Below, in pieces: positions 1 through 13,249 of a stretch of DNA of 64,000 bases; the first letter of the stretch is position 1, and each line of letters opens with the position of its first letter. A model generated the notes under the pieces. That model searched no databases. It saw only the letters and a program-made list of their open reading frames with translations, and was not told the DNA's origin. This stretch comes from Sambucus nigra (lineage: Eukaryota; Streptophyta; Magnoliopsida; Dipsacales; Adoxaceae), in assembly GCA_949130495.1 (NCBI GenBank), contig OX422217.1:539587137-539651136 (forward strand), read 5' to 3'. The position numbers were made by a program, and so were the translations under genes.

Positions 1-625
1 ATAATGATATAACACATCCGCTCATTGTGCTGGGCTTAGATTCTGCTATTTTGTCGAGAGAGTTAATGAGAAATCCATGGATAGCAGTATCCCAGTCATA
101 TTATATCATATCATCTATGTTGTTGATGTATAGAGTAAGAAATTCTACTATTGTGACGTTAGAGTTGGAGAACATGAGCTTTGTCATGAAGTGGAGAGCA
201 ACATGCTTAACGAAGTCAATCCTTCCCTCATCGGTATCAAGCTCAACCGCCTTCTTCAATCAATTTGTTATTTTTGATTTTTTAATTTTTTTATCTGGCT
301 TGAAGTAGCGGCTAAGAAATTTATGTTTTGGGAAAGATTGATCCAATCTCTTCTTAAGATTTATTGACTTTTGTCCCTCCATCATTAGGATTCCAAATAT
401 TTCACTTATATCGTTAGGGCTTATTTTGGCATTACACATTATATTAAAAAAAATAAAATGTACGCACATTATAATAAAATAAACATAACGTACAATCACA
501 TTGCAATAAATTACACGCATCAAATCATAAAGTATATAGATTTTGTATGAAGAAGAAGTACATTTCCATAGAGCACATGAATGTTTAACAAAATTAAATG
601 CACTTTGCATTAACTACATACACTA
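1..625 (-). pseudogene. Plant mobile domain-like remnant (TE-borne)
   Basis: Read on the minus strand, this stretch gives a degraded protein in two frames. The first part (about 420-260) holds a SPNDISEIFG segment, which resembles the 'TP-DVS-I-GLP' motif of plant mobile domain (aminotransferase-like) proteins. After a frameshift near 280, a second part (about 250-30) reads DFVKHVALHFMTKLMF, then a YDWDTAIHGFLINSL segment that fits the W-x-x-A-x-x-x-L block of the same family. One in-frame stop is visible before YDWD. It lies inside the CACTA-like element that ends at 2190, and such domains are known passengers of plant transposons. The gene probably starts outside the window to the right of its own strand or was always partial. 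Family assignment is by eye; a DUF1985-type domain is the main alternative. Confidence 0.45.
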
Positions 626-689
626 TTGTCTTACAAATCTAAAAAAAATAAGAAATTCTTACTACAAATTTTACTCTATTCATTTGTAG

Positions 690-1715
690 AAGTTTTTCGA
701 GGACACTTTATGCTAGAAAATGTGCCGCAAGTGAGTGGAAATTACCAACAACCCTCAAATGGCACCACGAGTAGCATGAAAACCTCGTACATGTCCAACA
801 TAACATGTAAAAAATGGTCACATAGTCGCAGGACTCTCAATTTGAGAATAGGACCCGAATTTCAAAATAGGAACACTTAGGCTTGAAAATATGCCACGAG
901 TGGGTCGAAATCACCAACAGTCCCCAAACGGCACCGCGAGTGACACAAACACCTCGTTCCTATCCAATGAAACTTGTATCAATCGACCACGTAGTCATAG
1001 GACTCCCGATTTGAGAATAGGACTCGAATTTCAAAATAAGCACACTTAGACTTGAAAACATACAGCGAGTAGGTGGAAATGACCAATAGCCCCCAAACGA
1101 CACCGCGAGTGGCACGAATACCATGTGTGTATTCAATGTAATGCGTAGCAACTAGTTTCGTTGCCACGGGACTCTCGATTTGAAATAGGACCTGAATTTC
1201 AATATAGGCACATTTAGGCTTGAAAACATGCCGCAGGTGGGCTGAAATCACCAACAGCTCCCAAACGGAAATGCAAGTGGCATGAACATTTCATGCATGT
1301 CAAACATAATACATAGAAATTGACAGCATAGTCGCGGATTCCAGGTTTGAGAATAGGACCAAAATTTTAATATAGGCACACTTATGCTGGAAAACCTGTT
1401 GCGAGTTGGTGAAAATCATCAACAGCCCACAAAGGGAACCACGAGTGACACGAACACCTTGTGCGCATTTAATGTAACACACAACAACTAATAGCATAGT
1501 CACGAAACTCCTGATTTGAGAGTAGGACCCATATTTTTAAATAGGTACACTTAGGCTTGAAAACGTACCGCAAGCGGGCAAAAATCACCAACAACCTCCA
1601 AACGGCTCCACGAGTGGCATGAACACCTCGTGTGTGTCCGGTATAACACGTAAAATTTATCGCATAGTCATGGGGCTCTCAGTTTGAGAATAGGACCCGA
1701 AACATCCCATATTTT
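690..1715 (-). repeat. Satellite array A, ~170-bp monomers (about 6 copies)
   Basis: Diverged tandem repeats share the anchors 'acacttaggcttgaaaa' and 'gaataggacccgaatttc', spaced about 170 bp apart (near 705, 870, 1045, 1215, 1385 and 1550). The reverse complement of the monomer is the same unit found at 8125-9796 and in both arms of the 52-55 kb palindrome. The small minus-strand ORFs here are repeat translations, not genes. Confidence 0.9.
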
Positions 1716-2190
1716 GTTTGCCATTTAAATATGGCCACGACTCTGGTCCGTGACCATGTTTATTATTTTTTTCATGATATATATTTATCGCAGTTATGGT
1801 CCATGACAAGGCTAAAAAAATTCTATAGGTGGGTCACATCTGTGAGATGTAATCAAGGGTACAGAGGCATAAATCTTAGTTCCGGTTGAAGGTTATGACT
1901 AATGTTGTACAGCTTGAAAGGTCAGTCACGGATTTGGCCCGTGACCATGGGGAAATGTTAGTCATGAGTAGGTCATGTTTTTGATTTGTAACCAACTGGT
2001 CACAACCCTTCCCCGTGACCATGCAATTTATATAGCTTCACACCATGCTCCATGACCATGTCTTTTGGTCAGGGACTAGGTCCGTGACCCGTGATCTAGG
2101 TCACGCCTATTTTAGTCACGGATCATATCCGTGACTAATGGGCCTGGTCACGACCCAAATTCATGATCATCCGCGTAATTTAGTATAGTG
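1716..2190 (-). mobile_element. CACTA-family terminus with subterminal repeats (end at 2190)
   Basis: Repeats of the type 'ggtcacggatt-ggcccgtgaccat' occur in both orientations across the segment, which is typical of CACTA subterminal regions. The block ends with 'tttagtatagtg'. Its reverse complement, CACTATACTAAAT, matches the terminus at 62852 (CACTACACCAAAT), and the following ATG-TCATG is conserved. The body of the element lies to the left, with the satellite array and mobile-domain remnant inside it. The sequence directly right of 2190 is copia pol, so this element appears to have inserted into a copia retrotransposon. Confidence 0.7.
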
Positions 2191-2199
2191 CATTCTCAT

Positions 2200-3250
<1,051 letters not shown>

Positions 3251-3298
3251 GGACCTTGGGGTTCTATAGTGATGATGTTTTTTTAATGATTGAGTTAT

Positions 3299-3336
3299 CG
3301 TGTGTGTGTGTGTGTGTAGGGGGGGGGGGGGGGGTG
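3299..3336. repeat. (GT)n followed by a run of ~17 G
   Basis: A short GT microsatellite passes directly into a long G homopolymer. This is a likely assembly-sensitive site. No function is visible. Confidence 0.95.
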
Positions 3337-6240
3337 GAATTCATATTCCAGGTAATTGCTCAAGAAATAAGTATGAGGTTTATTTTCGTTAATTTGTTCA
3401 CTACTAGATCGCTACTCACGCAAATGGGTTAGAGATTAGGTTTTCTAGTTTTGTGGACTTCGTAGCCAACAAAGGAACCTTTGGTACAGAGAAGTAGTGC
3501 GTAGCTAGCGAAAGATTCCTTCAATACAATAAAGATTATTGTCGTAGTGAACGAACATCACATGGATTTAAATGAAGGGTTTCTGGTGTATTTTATCACT
3601 TGGCGCTGACTTGTAAAAATGTCTCTTGTTATAAAGGTCATTTCACCTAAGATTTTTTTACTGTATTTCACTATATACACAAAGATAGATGGTGGGGCTT
3701 GAGAATTGTAACCCTAGTTGATTCAATTAAAGAAAAGAACCCACCATCATCCATATACATAACCAAATTAGTGAACCACATACTTCTTGACTTTTGTTTT
3801 GTTGATTGGTGTGTTTTCTCTTAACTTCTTATTACTTTGCATTTATATTGTATTTTCTCTTATTATCACTTAAGTCTGCCTATCTTGGATCTGGGCGTTC
3901 ATGGAATACTCTATTGAGTGAGTATCCACACTATATTATCATATCTTGGACCTGGGCGCTCATGGTAGACAAAATGTACGTCGAATTCTATAATTGGCTT
4001 ATTTCAAATAAAAAAATGACGGGTGTAAAATCTTCTCATTATATGCCCGTGCAAGGGGATTTTCTTTCAAGATACATGATATAAAAATATTATATTTTAA
4101 ATGATCATTTTTGTTTTAGATTTAAAACTCATCAATTAAACCGTTCAATTAAATAAACATTAAAATTGCTAAATCATATATGCAAACTTGATAGTAATTA
4201 GAGATTAGGAGATGCCTTATTGCGAGCACACTCTAAATTCAAATTATATAAATTAAGAAAATTTTGAACATATTTATATAATTCTTATTAATATCAGGTT
4301 AATTTGATATATTGCATGCATTACGTGTATGATAACATATCTTATTCCATAATTGTGTCAATGAATTATAACTTTTAAAAGAATGTGGGTATAAACCTTT
4401 CAATGTTCAATATGACGAGCTCCACTCCAGATAAAATATCGGTATGAGTTATAAATGAAGTCACACATTAGTTAGTTATACATCTTTAGGTACATTACCT
4501 GAAAGGCGTACAACCTAATTCTAAAAGAAGGTTGAGGAAGCTTCTCCAAATAATAGCATAGACTTGTCAATGAGAACCATATAAAGATTTATAGATTTTC
4601 TTCGAGAGCATTTCTTCCTTGGTGGGTATCTATCCGTGAAAAAGAAACAAAGTGTTTTTCTAACATATCTTTACTTTAGGACATTTGATGGCTGTGGTAA
4701 AACATGGCCACCTGTTGTCTTAAGCATATAGGCCAAAAAAGATGACCCCACTTACTAATCTTTTGATGCAACATAGTTGTTCTTATGGGTTGTTTGGACC
4801 ATTCTCTGCCATCCAAGGTTGTTTATAAAAATCTTGACGCATGAACCTTAAGATGCCTTAAAGTTATTATGGTAGTTTGTGACTTGTAAAGCTGTATTGC
4901 AAAAAATATATATCAAATAAAATTCTTGCATTTACCCTAATTGATGTCTTTATTTGATTATTAAACGGGTTGATATTGGTTTTCTCTTTAAAATTACTCC
5001 TTTGTGTTTCTCTCGTTAGAAAAAACGAGAGAAGGAGAGAGATTACTGTAAATACAACGAAATATTTTTTTATATATAACTAGCAGACAAATGAAATGCT
5101 TCCAAATGTAATATGCACTCTGACTATACCCTAAAGTGTTGTAAGCGAATACGACTGTTCTAGAGTTAGATCCAGTAATTTTACATAATAGAATTTTCTT
5201 TAAAAGAAAACTCTAAACAAGTTAGAGATCAACCAAGTTCAAGAAGTAGTTCATCATAGAAATAAACTTCTGTTTAATTACAAAACTCACATGAAGTTTT
5301 AGGCCCGCAACATTTGGTATGTAAAATAGACGCACTAATATTGAGATTAAGGTGCAATTATTTTCAGCATAATTTTAATTGTACCTTTTATTTTTATTAG
5401 ACTATTTTGAGATTTACAAGTATCTACATCCTAAAATTATTTTATTTACAGCGTTATGGTGGGAGTGATAGGATGGTCTCCATCCATATTGGCACCCTTT
5501 TGTGGGACTTTTAACATGGGCTTCTCATGTGCACCCTTGACTTGTAGCTAAAAAGGGTATTGGAATCAACCACGGTGGATCCCAATTTTGGCTTATTTAA
5601 ACTCAGCCACACATGTAGCTGTTTTTCTTATATTTTGAATCTTTCTTCCCAACAATGATATAGAAAGTAAAAATTAATAAAGCTAAAGTACACCTATGCA
5701 ATTATGAAAGGGAAAGAAATATGTTTTCTGACTATGAATAGTCAAAAAATAAGTGAAATAAAAAAGGGGACATTAGCCAATTAATTATTTCAAAAACTAT
5801 TTATATAGGATCATTCAAAGCGTCAATCTTGTTGTTATCTTAAACTCATAAACATTTTTATTAACTAACGATGAGTCCAAACGATAAATTACACTTATTA
5901 ATGTAGTACAATTCTTATTAATGTAGATACAATTGCAATTGCAATTGCAAATGTAAATGTATTCATTATTATAACTCTATCTACTTTCACCAATGTAAAT
6001 GTAACTATATTAATAAATGTAAATGTATCAATATTCATCAGTGTCTGTATATACATTAATAATTGTAAGACACATGGGCCTATTAAAAAGTCTAGAAAAT
6101 ACGTGTTCTTAACATTAATTACGATAAAATAAGAGATTTTTAACCATCTTCCCGATAAAAAAAAATGTTCAAAGCATGATGTTAAAAATGAATATAAACT
6201 TTAATTATTTTCCCCAAGCTCTTCCGCGTTTTAAAACCAA
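3337..6240. other. AT-rich intergenic DNA, no gene seen
   Basis: No open frame here has recognisable protein similarity. The only structure noticed is a direct duplication of 'tatcttgga-ctgggcg-tcatgg' near 3882 and 3944, and short AT-rich simple repeats near 5930-6050 built on 'aatgtaaatgta'. The part up to about 3860 may include the decayed 3' end and LTR of the copia element. Confidence 0.6.
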
Positions 6241-6242
6241 AA

Positions 6243-6287
6243 CAAATCACTTTGTTTGTTTTTTTAAATTATAAAAATCGTATAATG

Positions 6288-6373
<86 letters not shown>

Positions 6374-6419
6374 CATTATACGATTTTTATAACTTAAAAA
6401 ACAGAAAAAGTGATTTATA
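6243..6419. repeat. Palindromic AT element (MITE-like foldback)
   Basis: Two arms of about 50 bp are inverted copies. The left contains 'aaaatcgtataatgattat' and the right 'ataatcattatacgattttt', and the match extends outward with mismatches to 'aatcactttg' and 'aaaagtgattt'. The centre is a (AT)n run of about 80 bp. The whole can fold into one hairpin. No target duplication could be fixed, so it may be a MITE with an expanded centre or simply a cruciform-prone AT palindrome. Confidence 0.8.
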
Positions 6420-7330
6420 GGTATTAATTATAACATATGGATTAGTAATTTATAGGTATTTATTTGAGGGTTGAAATTGGTTTTGACTATGAGGGAGGCT
6501 TTTCTCCTTGAGTTACAATTGTCAATATAATAAGACATGTTTCGTGTGCGGTAATATTTTTGTTTTATTGTGATTATTGAGAAAATAATTTTTATTAAAT
6601 TTTTTATCAAGATTTTGAATCCTTTCATCCTGTTTGATTAACCAATTGATTCATATTGTAAGACAATATTTAGTGTTTGGTTCATGCGTGTAAAGTGACA
6701 TGAAAATGTACAATATATACCAATAATACCCTCTAACAATTTTATTACTATATATATACAGATACATATTAAATTGATCTAAAATGGACATGTTATAAAT
6801 CACACTAGTACATTTTACTAATTATAAATATATAAATCCGAATATATTTTTTAATAAAAAAATTCCTGTTTTTAATAAATATAAATATATATTATAAGCA
6901 GTGAGTTAATCAAAATATTGCAATTGAGTAGAAAAAATGCCTAAATATAATTTGTCTGACTTTAAGACTTTACTCCAACATCAATGCATTTGTTCGATAA
7001 CATGTTAAAATCTTCATTTCGTATTATTACAGTGACATCTTTCATCCATGATTATTGAGAACAATATTTTATTCCCATTTGATTATGATTCAATTAAAAG
7101 AATCGTTTAGGTTATGATAGTCCGAGATGGAGGAATGCTCCTCGGTCTCTTGTTAAACTCAATTTTTCCTCGATAGTGTAAATCTCGCTTACTTCAGTAG
7201 TCTTTAGATAAGTGTTCCCCTTAATTGTGGTTCATCTTGGTTCGTTATATTATTCGGAACATAAATAATCTTTTACTTTATTCTTATATCTCGCTTATTA
7301 ACTTTTAACTAAAAGAGTATATATGTTGCT
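6420..7330. other. AT-rich intergenic DNA, no gene seen
   Basis: No credible coding signal or repeat structure was found on either strand. The right part may belong to the LTR of the old gypsy element whose leader follows. Confidence 0.55.
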
Positions 7331-7637
7331 TCTTATAATTCCCTATAGAATCGACTTCAGTCTTATCGGGTTTTATACTACACTCACGATTAACGGGCAC
7401 TTGCACTATAAAATATTTTAAGCGAGTCAAGTTTTTGGTGTTATTGCCAAAGAATTATTAGTAATGTTTATATTAATTTAGTTCTTTGTTTATAAGCCAT
7501 GTTGCATTTGATTGTTTGAGCTATTATTTTTTGCTGGTTAGGTTCTCTGTCCAAATGAGCAACAACTCGAACCAAGGGTTTGATGGGGAATATTTACCAC
7601 TTAATTCATCTGTTAGATCGAACAATCCATTCACTAA
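7331..7637 (+). mobile_element. Decayed gypsy (Athila-like) leader: PBS region and gag start
   Basis: The stretch 'gggcacttgcactataaa' followed by 'tcaagtttttggtgttattg' resembles the LTR end and primer-binding segment of plant gypsy elements, where the usual form is CAAGTTTTTGGCGCCGTTGC. Several CG sites have become TG or CA. About 100 bp downstream an open frame starts MSNNSNQGFDGEYLPL (7557 on), a position and length suitable for a gag N-terminus. It is cut by the CACTA terminus at about 7638. Assignment rests on the PBS resemblance only. Confidence 0.5.
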
Positions 7638-8045
7638 CGGTACACCATATTAGGAGAATGGTCATGTACAAAGTCCCTGACCATCACTGTGGGTCGCGGC
7701 TAAGGGCCATGACCATTTTCATGGGTCACGACCCAAATTCCTGACTAAACGAAGGGTCACAGACCTTGGGGTCACGACAGATGGTCGCGGACTTTAGTCG
7801 TGACCCATACACACACCTGGTCACGTCATTTAGCCACGACCCATCCTTTAATATATGAGACTGGTCAGGGCTCTCGTCACGACCCTATGCCATGATCCAT
7901 CATTAATTATATGAAAATGGTCACCACAATGGTCACGGCCCTAAGCCGTGACCTTGTTTATGTGTGATAACAAATAGAGATGATCATGACATAGATCCGT
8001 GACCAGTTTTAAATATATTTAAAAACAATTGGGCAGAATTTTCTC
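7638..8045 (+). mobile_element. CACTA-family terminus with subterminal repeats (left end)
   Basis: The segment starts 'tacaccatattaggagaat' then 'ggtcatg', matching the 62852 terminus after its first three bases; a CACTA motif also lies six bases upstream at 7632. It continues with 'gggtcacgacccaaat' and 'ggtcgcggactt-agtcgtgacc' repeats in both orientations. The exact first base is uncertain because the CAC of the terminus is mutated. The body extends to the right and includes satellite array B. The matching right terminus was not found. Confidence 0.6.
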
Positions 8046-8124
8046 TGTTTTCTGGGCATTCTAAAACCTTCGTAATGTAAACCCTTCACGATCATAATGC
8101 CAAACAAAAAATTATAAAAGCTCG

Positions 8125-9796
8125 CGTGGTCACGGGATTGCCGGTTTGAGAGCACGTCGATATTCTCAAATTATCGTCGTGCTCTTGGATCGGGGGTCCC
8201 GTGATTTCTCGGTTGATTTCTACGAGTTACATTAGTCCCGTGTGAGGTGTTGGCACCGCTCACAGGATCGTTTGGGGGGTGTTTCAAAGTTTCACCCTCT
8301 AACAGCATATTTTCAAGCCTAAGTGTAGATATTCTAAAAATTTCTCCTTGATCCCAGATCGGGGGTCCCGTGACGATGAGATCAGTTCCTACGAATTACA
8401 TATCCCCATGCGAGGTGTTAATGCCACTCACGGGACCGCTTGGGGGGTGTTTTAGTTTTTTTCCCTCTAATGACATGTTTTCAAGCCTAAGTATAGATAT
8501 TCTGAAGATTGGTCTATGCTCTCGAACTAGGGGTCCCGTGACCAAGTGGTCGGGTCTTACGAGTTACATTGGTCACGTGCGAGGTGTTGGCATGGCTCAC
8601 GGGGCCGTTTGGGGGGGGGGGTGTTTCGAGGTTTCGCCCTTTACCGACATGTTTTCAAGCCTAATTGTAGATATTCTCAAATTATCGCTGTGCTCTCGGA
8701 CCGAGCATCCCGTGACTACGCGAACAATTCCTACAAGTTACATTAGTCCCGCATGAGGTGTTGGCGCTGCTCATGAGGCCATTTGGGGGGGTGTTTCGGG
8801 GTTTCTCCCTCTAACAACATGTTTTTATGCCTAAGTGTAGATATTCAGAGGATTGGTCTGTGCTCTCGAAACAGGGTTCCTGTGTCCACGTAGTCGGTTC
8901 CTACGAGTTATATTGGTACCATGCGAGGTGTTGATGCCGCTTACGGGGCCATTTGGGGTGTGTTTTGGTGTTTTGCCCTCTAACAGCATATTTTCAAGCC
9001 TAAGTGTATATATTTTCAAATTACCGTCGTGCTCTCGAATCGGGAGTCCCATGACGGTGCGGTCAGTTCCTACAAGTTACATTGGTCCCTTGTAAGGTGT
9101 GTGCACCACTCACGGGGACATTTGCGGGTTGTTTCGGGATTTCTCCCTCTAACGGTATGTTTTTAAGCCTAAGTGTAGATATTCTGAAGATTGGTCCGTG
9201 CTCTCAGACCAGGGGTCCCGTGACCACATGATCGGTTCCTATGAGTTACATTAGCCCCGTGAAAGGTGTTGGTACTGCTCACGGGGCCAATTAGGGAGTG
9301 TTTCGGGGTTTGACCCTCTAACAACATGTTTTTAAGCCTAAGTGTAGATATTCTGAAGATTGGTCCGTGCTCTCAGACCAAGGGTTCCTTGACCATGCAG
9401 TCAGTTCCTATGAGTTACATTGATCCAGTGCGAGGTGCTGGTGTCACTCACGGGGCCATTTGGCGGGTGTTTTCGGATTTCTCTCTCTAACGACATATTT
9501 TCAAGCCTAAGTGTAGATATTCTCAAATTATCGCCCCTGCTCTTGGAATGGGGGTCCCGTGACTACGCGGTCGGTCCCTACAAGTTACATTAGTCTCGTG
9601 TGAGCTATTATCACTGGTCACGAGTCCGTTTGGGGGGGGGGGGTGTTTCGGGGTTTCTCCCTCTAACAACATGTGTCAAGCCTAAGTGTAGATATTCTGA
9701 AAATTGGGACATGCTCTCAGACCGGGGGTCTCGTGACCACACGGTCAGTTCCTACGAGTTACATTGGTCCCGTACGAGGTGTTGACACCGCTCAAG
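8125..9796 (+). repeat. Satellite array B, ~172-bp monomers (about 9-10 copies)
   Basis: Monomers carry 'ggtcccgtgac', 'cctacgagttacattggtcc', 'gaggtgttgg', 'cacggggcc-tttgggg' and 'tcaagcctaagtgtagata'. The last anchor recurs at about 8312, 8488, 8661, 8831, 8998, 9165, 9337, 9510 and 9682. The array is the plus-strand orientation of array A and ends abruptly in a unit cut at about 9796. ORFs at 8370-8756 and 8853-9095 run through the repeat and are not genes. Confidence 0.92.
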
Positions 9797-9814
9797 CAAA
9801 AATCAAGAGCTATA

Positions 9815-9819
9815 CCAAG
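9815..9819. other. Left target-site duplication CCAAG of the outer element
   Basis: CCAAG stands immediately before the LTR start TGTGGCC and is repeated exactly at 51999-52003 after the other LTR. This proves that 9820-51998 is a single insertion. Confidence 0.93.
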
Positions 9820-11865
9820 TGTGGCCATCCCCGGATATACCCCCTCGTGGCGGGAGAGGATTCCTCTAAGTCCCACGCGTCCCTCTCGGGAACGCTTCAG
9901 CTGACGTCGATGAAAAATGTAAAGAGATAGAGTCGTGAGTCTATTTTACTCAAAACAGACAAAAGAAAAGGGAGCCATCCCGAAGGACAACATCCAAAGA
10001 TATACTGATACATACAAAACCAAAATGATTCGAAAAGGGTCTGGAGGCTAAGTTACGAAATGGAAAGGTGTTAGGCGCCCATTCCGCCCTTACGGTCTCT
10101 CATGGGTTGTTGCTATTTTCCTTTATTTCTCTGTGATATGTGTGCATGTGTATACGTAGTGGAGATAGGAATCATCAAATTGTATCATGGAAGAGATAAA
10201 GCGAGTCATCCATAGAATGTTCCTAAAAGTAATATTAGAAAATATGATTTATTCGATTATCCTAGCGTCGATCATTATAAGGGAATGATAATGCATGTGG
10301 AATAATACGTCATTAAGAACAAATATACATATATGTAAATACATAGGATTTAAGAGAGTTAAGTTTAAGGAATATAGAAAAATGGGAAAAAAGTAGAAAA
10401 AGGACTCGAGTCTCGGGTTTTACTCCGAGACGCCTACGTAGCATATAGAGGCATCAAAGTCCACCTAGTTCGTATGCAGAACGAGGGGTGGGATTTATCC
10501 CATAAATCCAACCGGGTACTTCTCTTATATGGGTGTGTGTGTATAAAAGTGTTTTAGTTGTGAGAAAGTGTGAGAATTCCTGTTTGGAATTTATGAGAAA
10601 ATCTTATTTTTCTTATTTTTTTGGATTTTATTTATATGAAAATAAGAGATGTGAAATAATACTAGATAAAAAGTATATTAGGATATGTGAGATAAGAGAA
10701 TAAAAGTACTAAGTAACAAAACAATCTAATGAGAATTTGGACGAATTTAAGGAGAGAGTGGAGAAAGTTGTACCTTCTTGAAGATCTTGAGCTTGATCTT
10801 GGATGTTGGAGAGCATCCCTTGCACTTGGATGATGATGGAGAGTACTTAATTGACAAAGTTTGATGAAAAAGGTGATGAAAGGTGAAGGTTGAAAAGGGA
10901 TTTAGATGTGAAAATCACACTGACTTCGAGAGGGTTTTCTGAGCTTGCTGTGAGTGATGGATCTCTGATTTTCCCTCTTTTTGGAATGAGGTTAGGCCCT
11001 CCTTTTTATAGGCCTAGGTTATTGTCAATCGGCATAGTCCTATTCCTGCCAATCGGAAGGTGTGTTTAGGCACACTGCCGATAGTCAGGGCTTAGAACCT
11101 GTCGTTTGGTAGTGTCTTTCAGGTTCCTTCGAAAAATTGGTCTTAGAGCGCAAACTGTTGATCCGAATTGTGCACGGGGTGAACCATTTGAAGGGTATTT
11201 CAGAGATCTCGAAAGTCCTTCAGACTGCTCCCAGGTTCGAGAGTTGACTTTTGGTCAAATGTGGCTCGAAAGCGCTCGTCGGCCCTTTGGACGAGGAAAC
11301 TTCGGATGCAAACGGATCGTTCATCTGCATGGTAAGTCCGAATCGCACACGGGGCACACCGTTAGAAAGGTTAGGAGATGTAATTCAACATTCCAAAGAG
11401 TTTGACCTGGTTCGGGGAGTTGACTTTGGTCAATCGGGGCCTGGAAGCATTCGGTGACCTTTCAGAGTAAAACAGATCGTTCGTCCGTACCGTAAGTCAG
11501 AATCGTGCACGGGGCAGACTGTTGGAAAGGGGTTTTAATGCCCTTTGAAGATTAATTCAGTCTCGATCAAGTGTTAACTTTGTTCAAATGGAGCCTAGGA
11601 TCATTCGGTGACCCCCTGATCGAGTTTTGGGAAAAACGGGTAGTTCGTTCGCATGGTAAGTCAGAATCATGCACGGGTTCAGTGCCCTTTGAATATTCAT
11701 TCAGTCTCGATCGAGATGAAGAGTTTGAATTTTGGTCAAGCGAAGCCTAGTAGTGCTCGATGGCCTTTAGGTCAGTACTTGGGGCATGACTTGGGTTTGC
11801 AATGATGAATAGAGGTGCTAGGGACCTTAGGAGAGGTTAGGGGGTATTAGAATGGGGTGTCTACA
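9820..11865 (-). repeat. 3' LTR of the outer element
   Basis: This copy pairs with 49923-51998. It ends TGTCTACA on the plus strand (TGTAGACA in element orientation). A TATA motif (TATAAAAAGG, minus strand) sits at 11011-11001. Between about 11150 and 11800 the U3 part holds roughly four diverged tandem units of 160-175 bp, each with 'ttgacttttggtcaa', 'gatcgttcgtc' and 'gcacgggg' motifs. Confidence 0.92.
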
Positions 11866-11880
11866 GAGCCCCTCGATGGG
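11866..11880 (-). promoter_or_regulatory. Polypurine tract of the outer element
   Basis: On the minus strand 'cccatcgaggggctc' abuts the LTR start TGTAGACACC. The purine-rich GAGGGG core and position fit a plus-strand DNA priming site for reverse transcription. Confidence 0.6.
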
Positions 11881-11929
11881 TGAGTTTGGAATAAACGATA
11901 GCCATCGAATAGTCACCACATGATGCCTT

Positions 11930-12720
11930 TTAAAGAGGATGACCAGAGGGTCGAGGTCGATTCTGACGACCTAAGGATGACGATGACCAATTGTGTGAGC
12001 CGAAGCCAATTCTGAGGGCTTGAAGATGAGGGTGACCGATTCTACGGGTCGAAGCCAATTCTTAGGGCTTAAAGATGAGGGTGATCAATTCTACAGGTCG
12101 AAGCCAATTCTGCAGGCTTAAAGATGAGGGTGACTGATTCTACAGGTCGAAGCCAATTCTGCGGGCTGAAAGAACATGCTGGGGATGGTCTTAAAGGAAG
12201 TGAGGACCAAAGAAATAATGGGGGTAACCAATTCTATGTGTCGAAGCCAATTATGACGGCTTATGTTATGATAACCGATTATGTGGGCTTAAGGATGAGA
12301 TGACCAATTCTGCGGGTCGAAGCCAATTCTGAGGTCTTAATGATGAGGGTGACCGATGTTGCGGGTTAAAGCCAATTTTGCGAGCTTTAAGGAACATGCT
12401 GGTGATGGTCTTATAGGAAGTGATGACCAAAGCAATGATAGGGGTGACCAATTTTGTGGGTCGAACCCAATTATAAGGGCTTAGGTTGTGATGACCGATT
12501 CTGCGGGTCGAAGCCAATTCTGTGGGCTTAAGGATGAGATGACCAATTCTGCGGGTCGAAGCCAATTCTGCGGGCTTTAGGTGAGGTGACCAATTCTATG
12601 GGTAGAAGCCAATTATGTGGGCTTAAGGTGAAATGACCAATTCTGCGGGCTTAAGGTGAGATGATCAATTCTGCGAGTCGAAGCAAATTCTACGGGCTTA
12701 AGTTAAAATGACCTCGGGGA
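11930..12720. repeat. Minisatellite, ~45-50-bp units, outer element 3' region
   Basis: Units are built from 'tgaccaattctgcgggtcga', then 'agccaattctgcgggctta' and 'aggatgagg'. About 14 diverged copies are present, with some higher-order duplication (the 'gaacatgctgg-gatggtctta' insert near 12170 and 12395). The 99-aa minus-strand ORF at 12266-12565 is a repeat translation. Confidence 0.9.
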
Positions 12721-13248
12721 ACTCTACCGAGAAAATTACCTCGTGATTTTGATTTGAGCTGGGGAAATCCTTGTGTCTTTTGGATACTTTACCTGGGGAA
12801 CAGCCAATCTGATGCTGGGGAAGTGATTAGGTCGTCCAAGGTTTAGACGTATTTCTCGGGGAGATTTGAGACATTTGGGAAATAGGATATGATCCTGAAG
12901 TTTTGGATATTTTGGAGGTCCTCTGGGGACGTTTCCGAGGAGAGATTCGCTTGTCTTTTGAGAGTTCCGCTAGGGGAATAGGGGTTCCTCTTGAGGAAGT
13001 GCGAAAATTTCTTGGTAAAAATGCTCTAAATCCTTTCGGGGATGTTTAGGAAATTTTTGAGGAGTTTTTAGGGTTTTCTGGTATTTTCTGGGAATTTTTG
13101 TATGAACATTTAAGGGAGGTGCCGGTTGGCATGGTGTGGAGGGTGCCATTCGGTAGTGGCATGAACTTTTGGGCTACCTCGAGAAGGCAAAGGGTCAGTT
13201 TTGATCGGTTGGTGGGGGTCAGTGCTGATCGACATGACCCTTGGCATC
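12721..13248. other. Spacer upstream of antisense gene 1
   Basis: No coding similarity. The DNA is rich in 'ctgggga' and 'cggggaa' repeats without strict periodicity. It probably holds the upstream region of the plus-strand antisense gene that follows. Confidence 0.5.
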
Positions 13249-13249
13249 C

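Noticed and set aside
260..610. 116-codon minus ORF as an intact gene
   Set aside because: Only its C-terminal half resembles a mobile-domain protein and the frame breaks afterwards, so it is annotated as a remnant.
3806..4084. 92-codon ORF as a membrane protein gene
   Set aside because: Hydrophobicity comes from T-rich DNA and it runs through a small direct duplication; no similarity or promoter.
8370..9095. Open frames of 66-128 codons in satellite array B
   Set aside because: They repeat the same peptide per satellite unit in shifting frames; no independent coding evidence.
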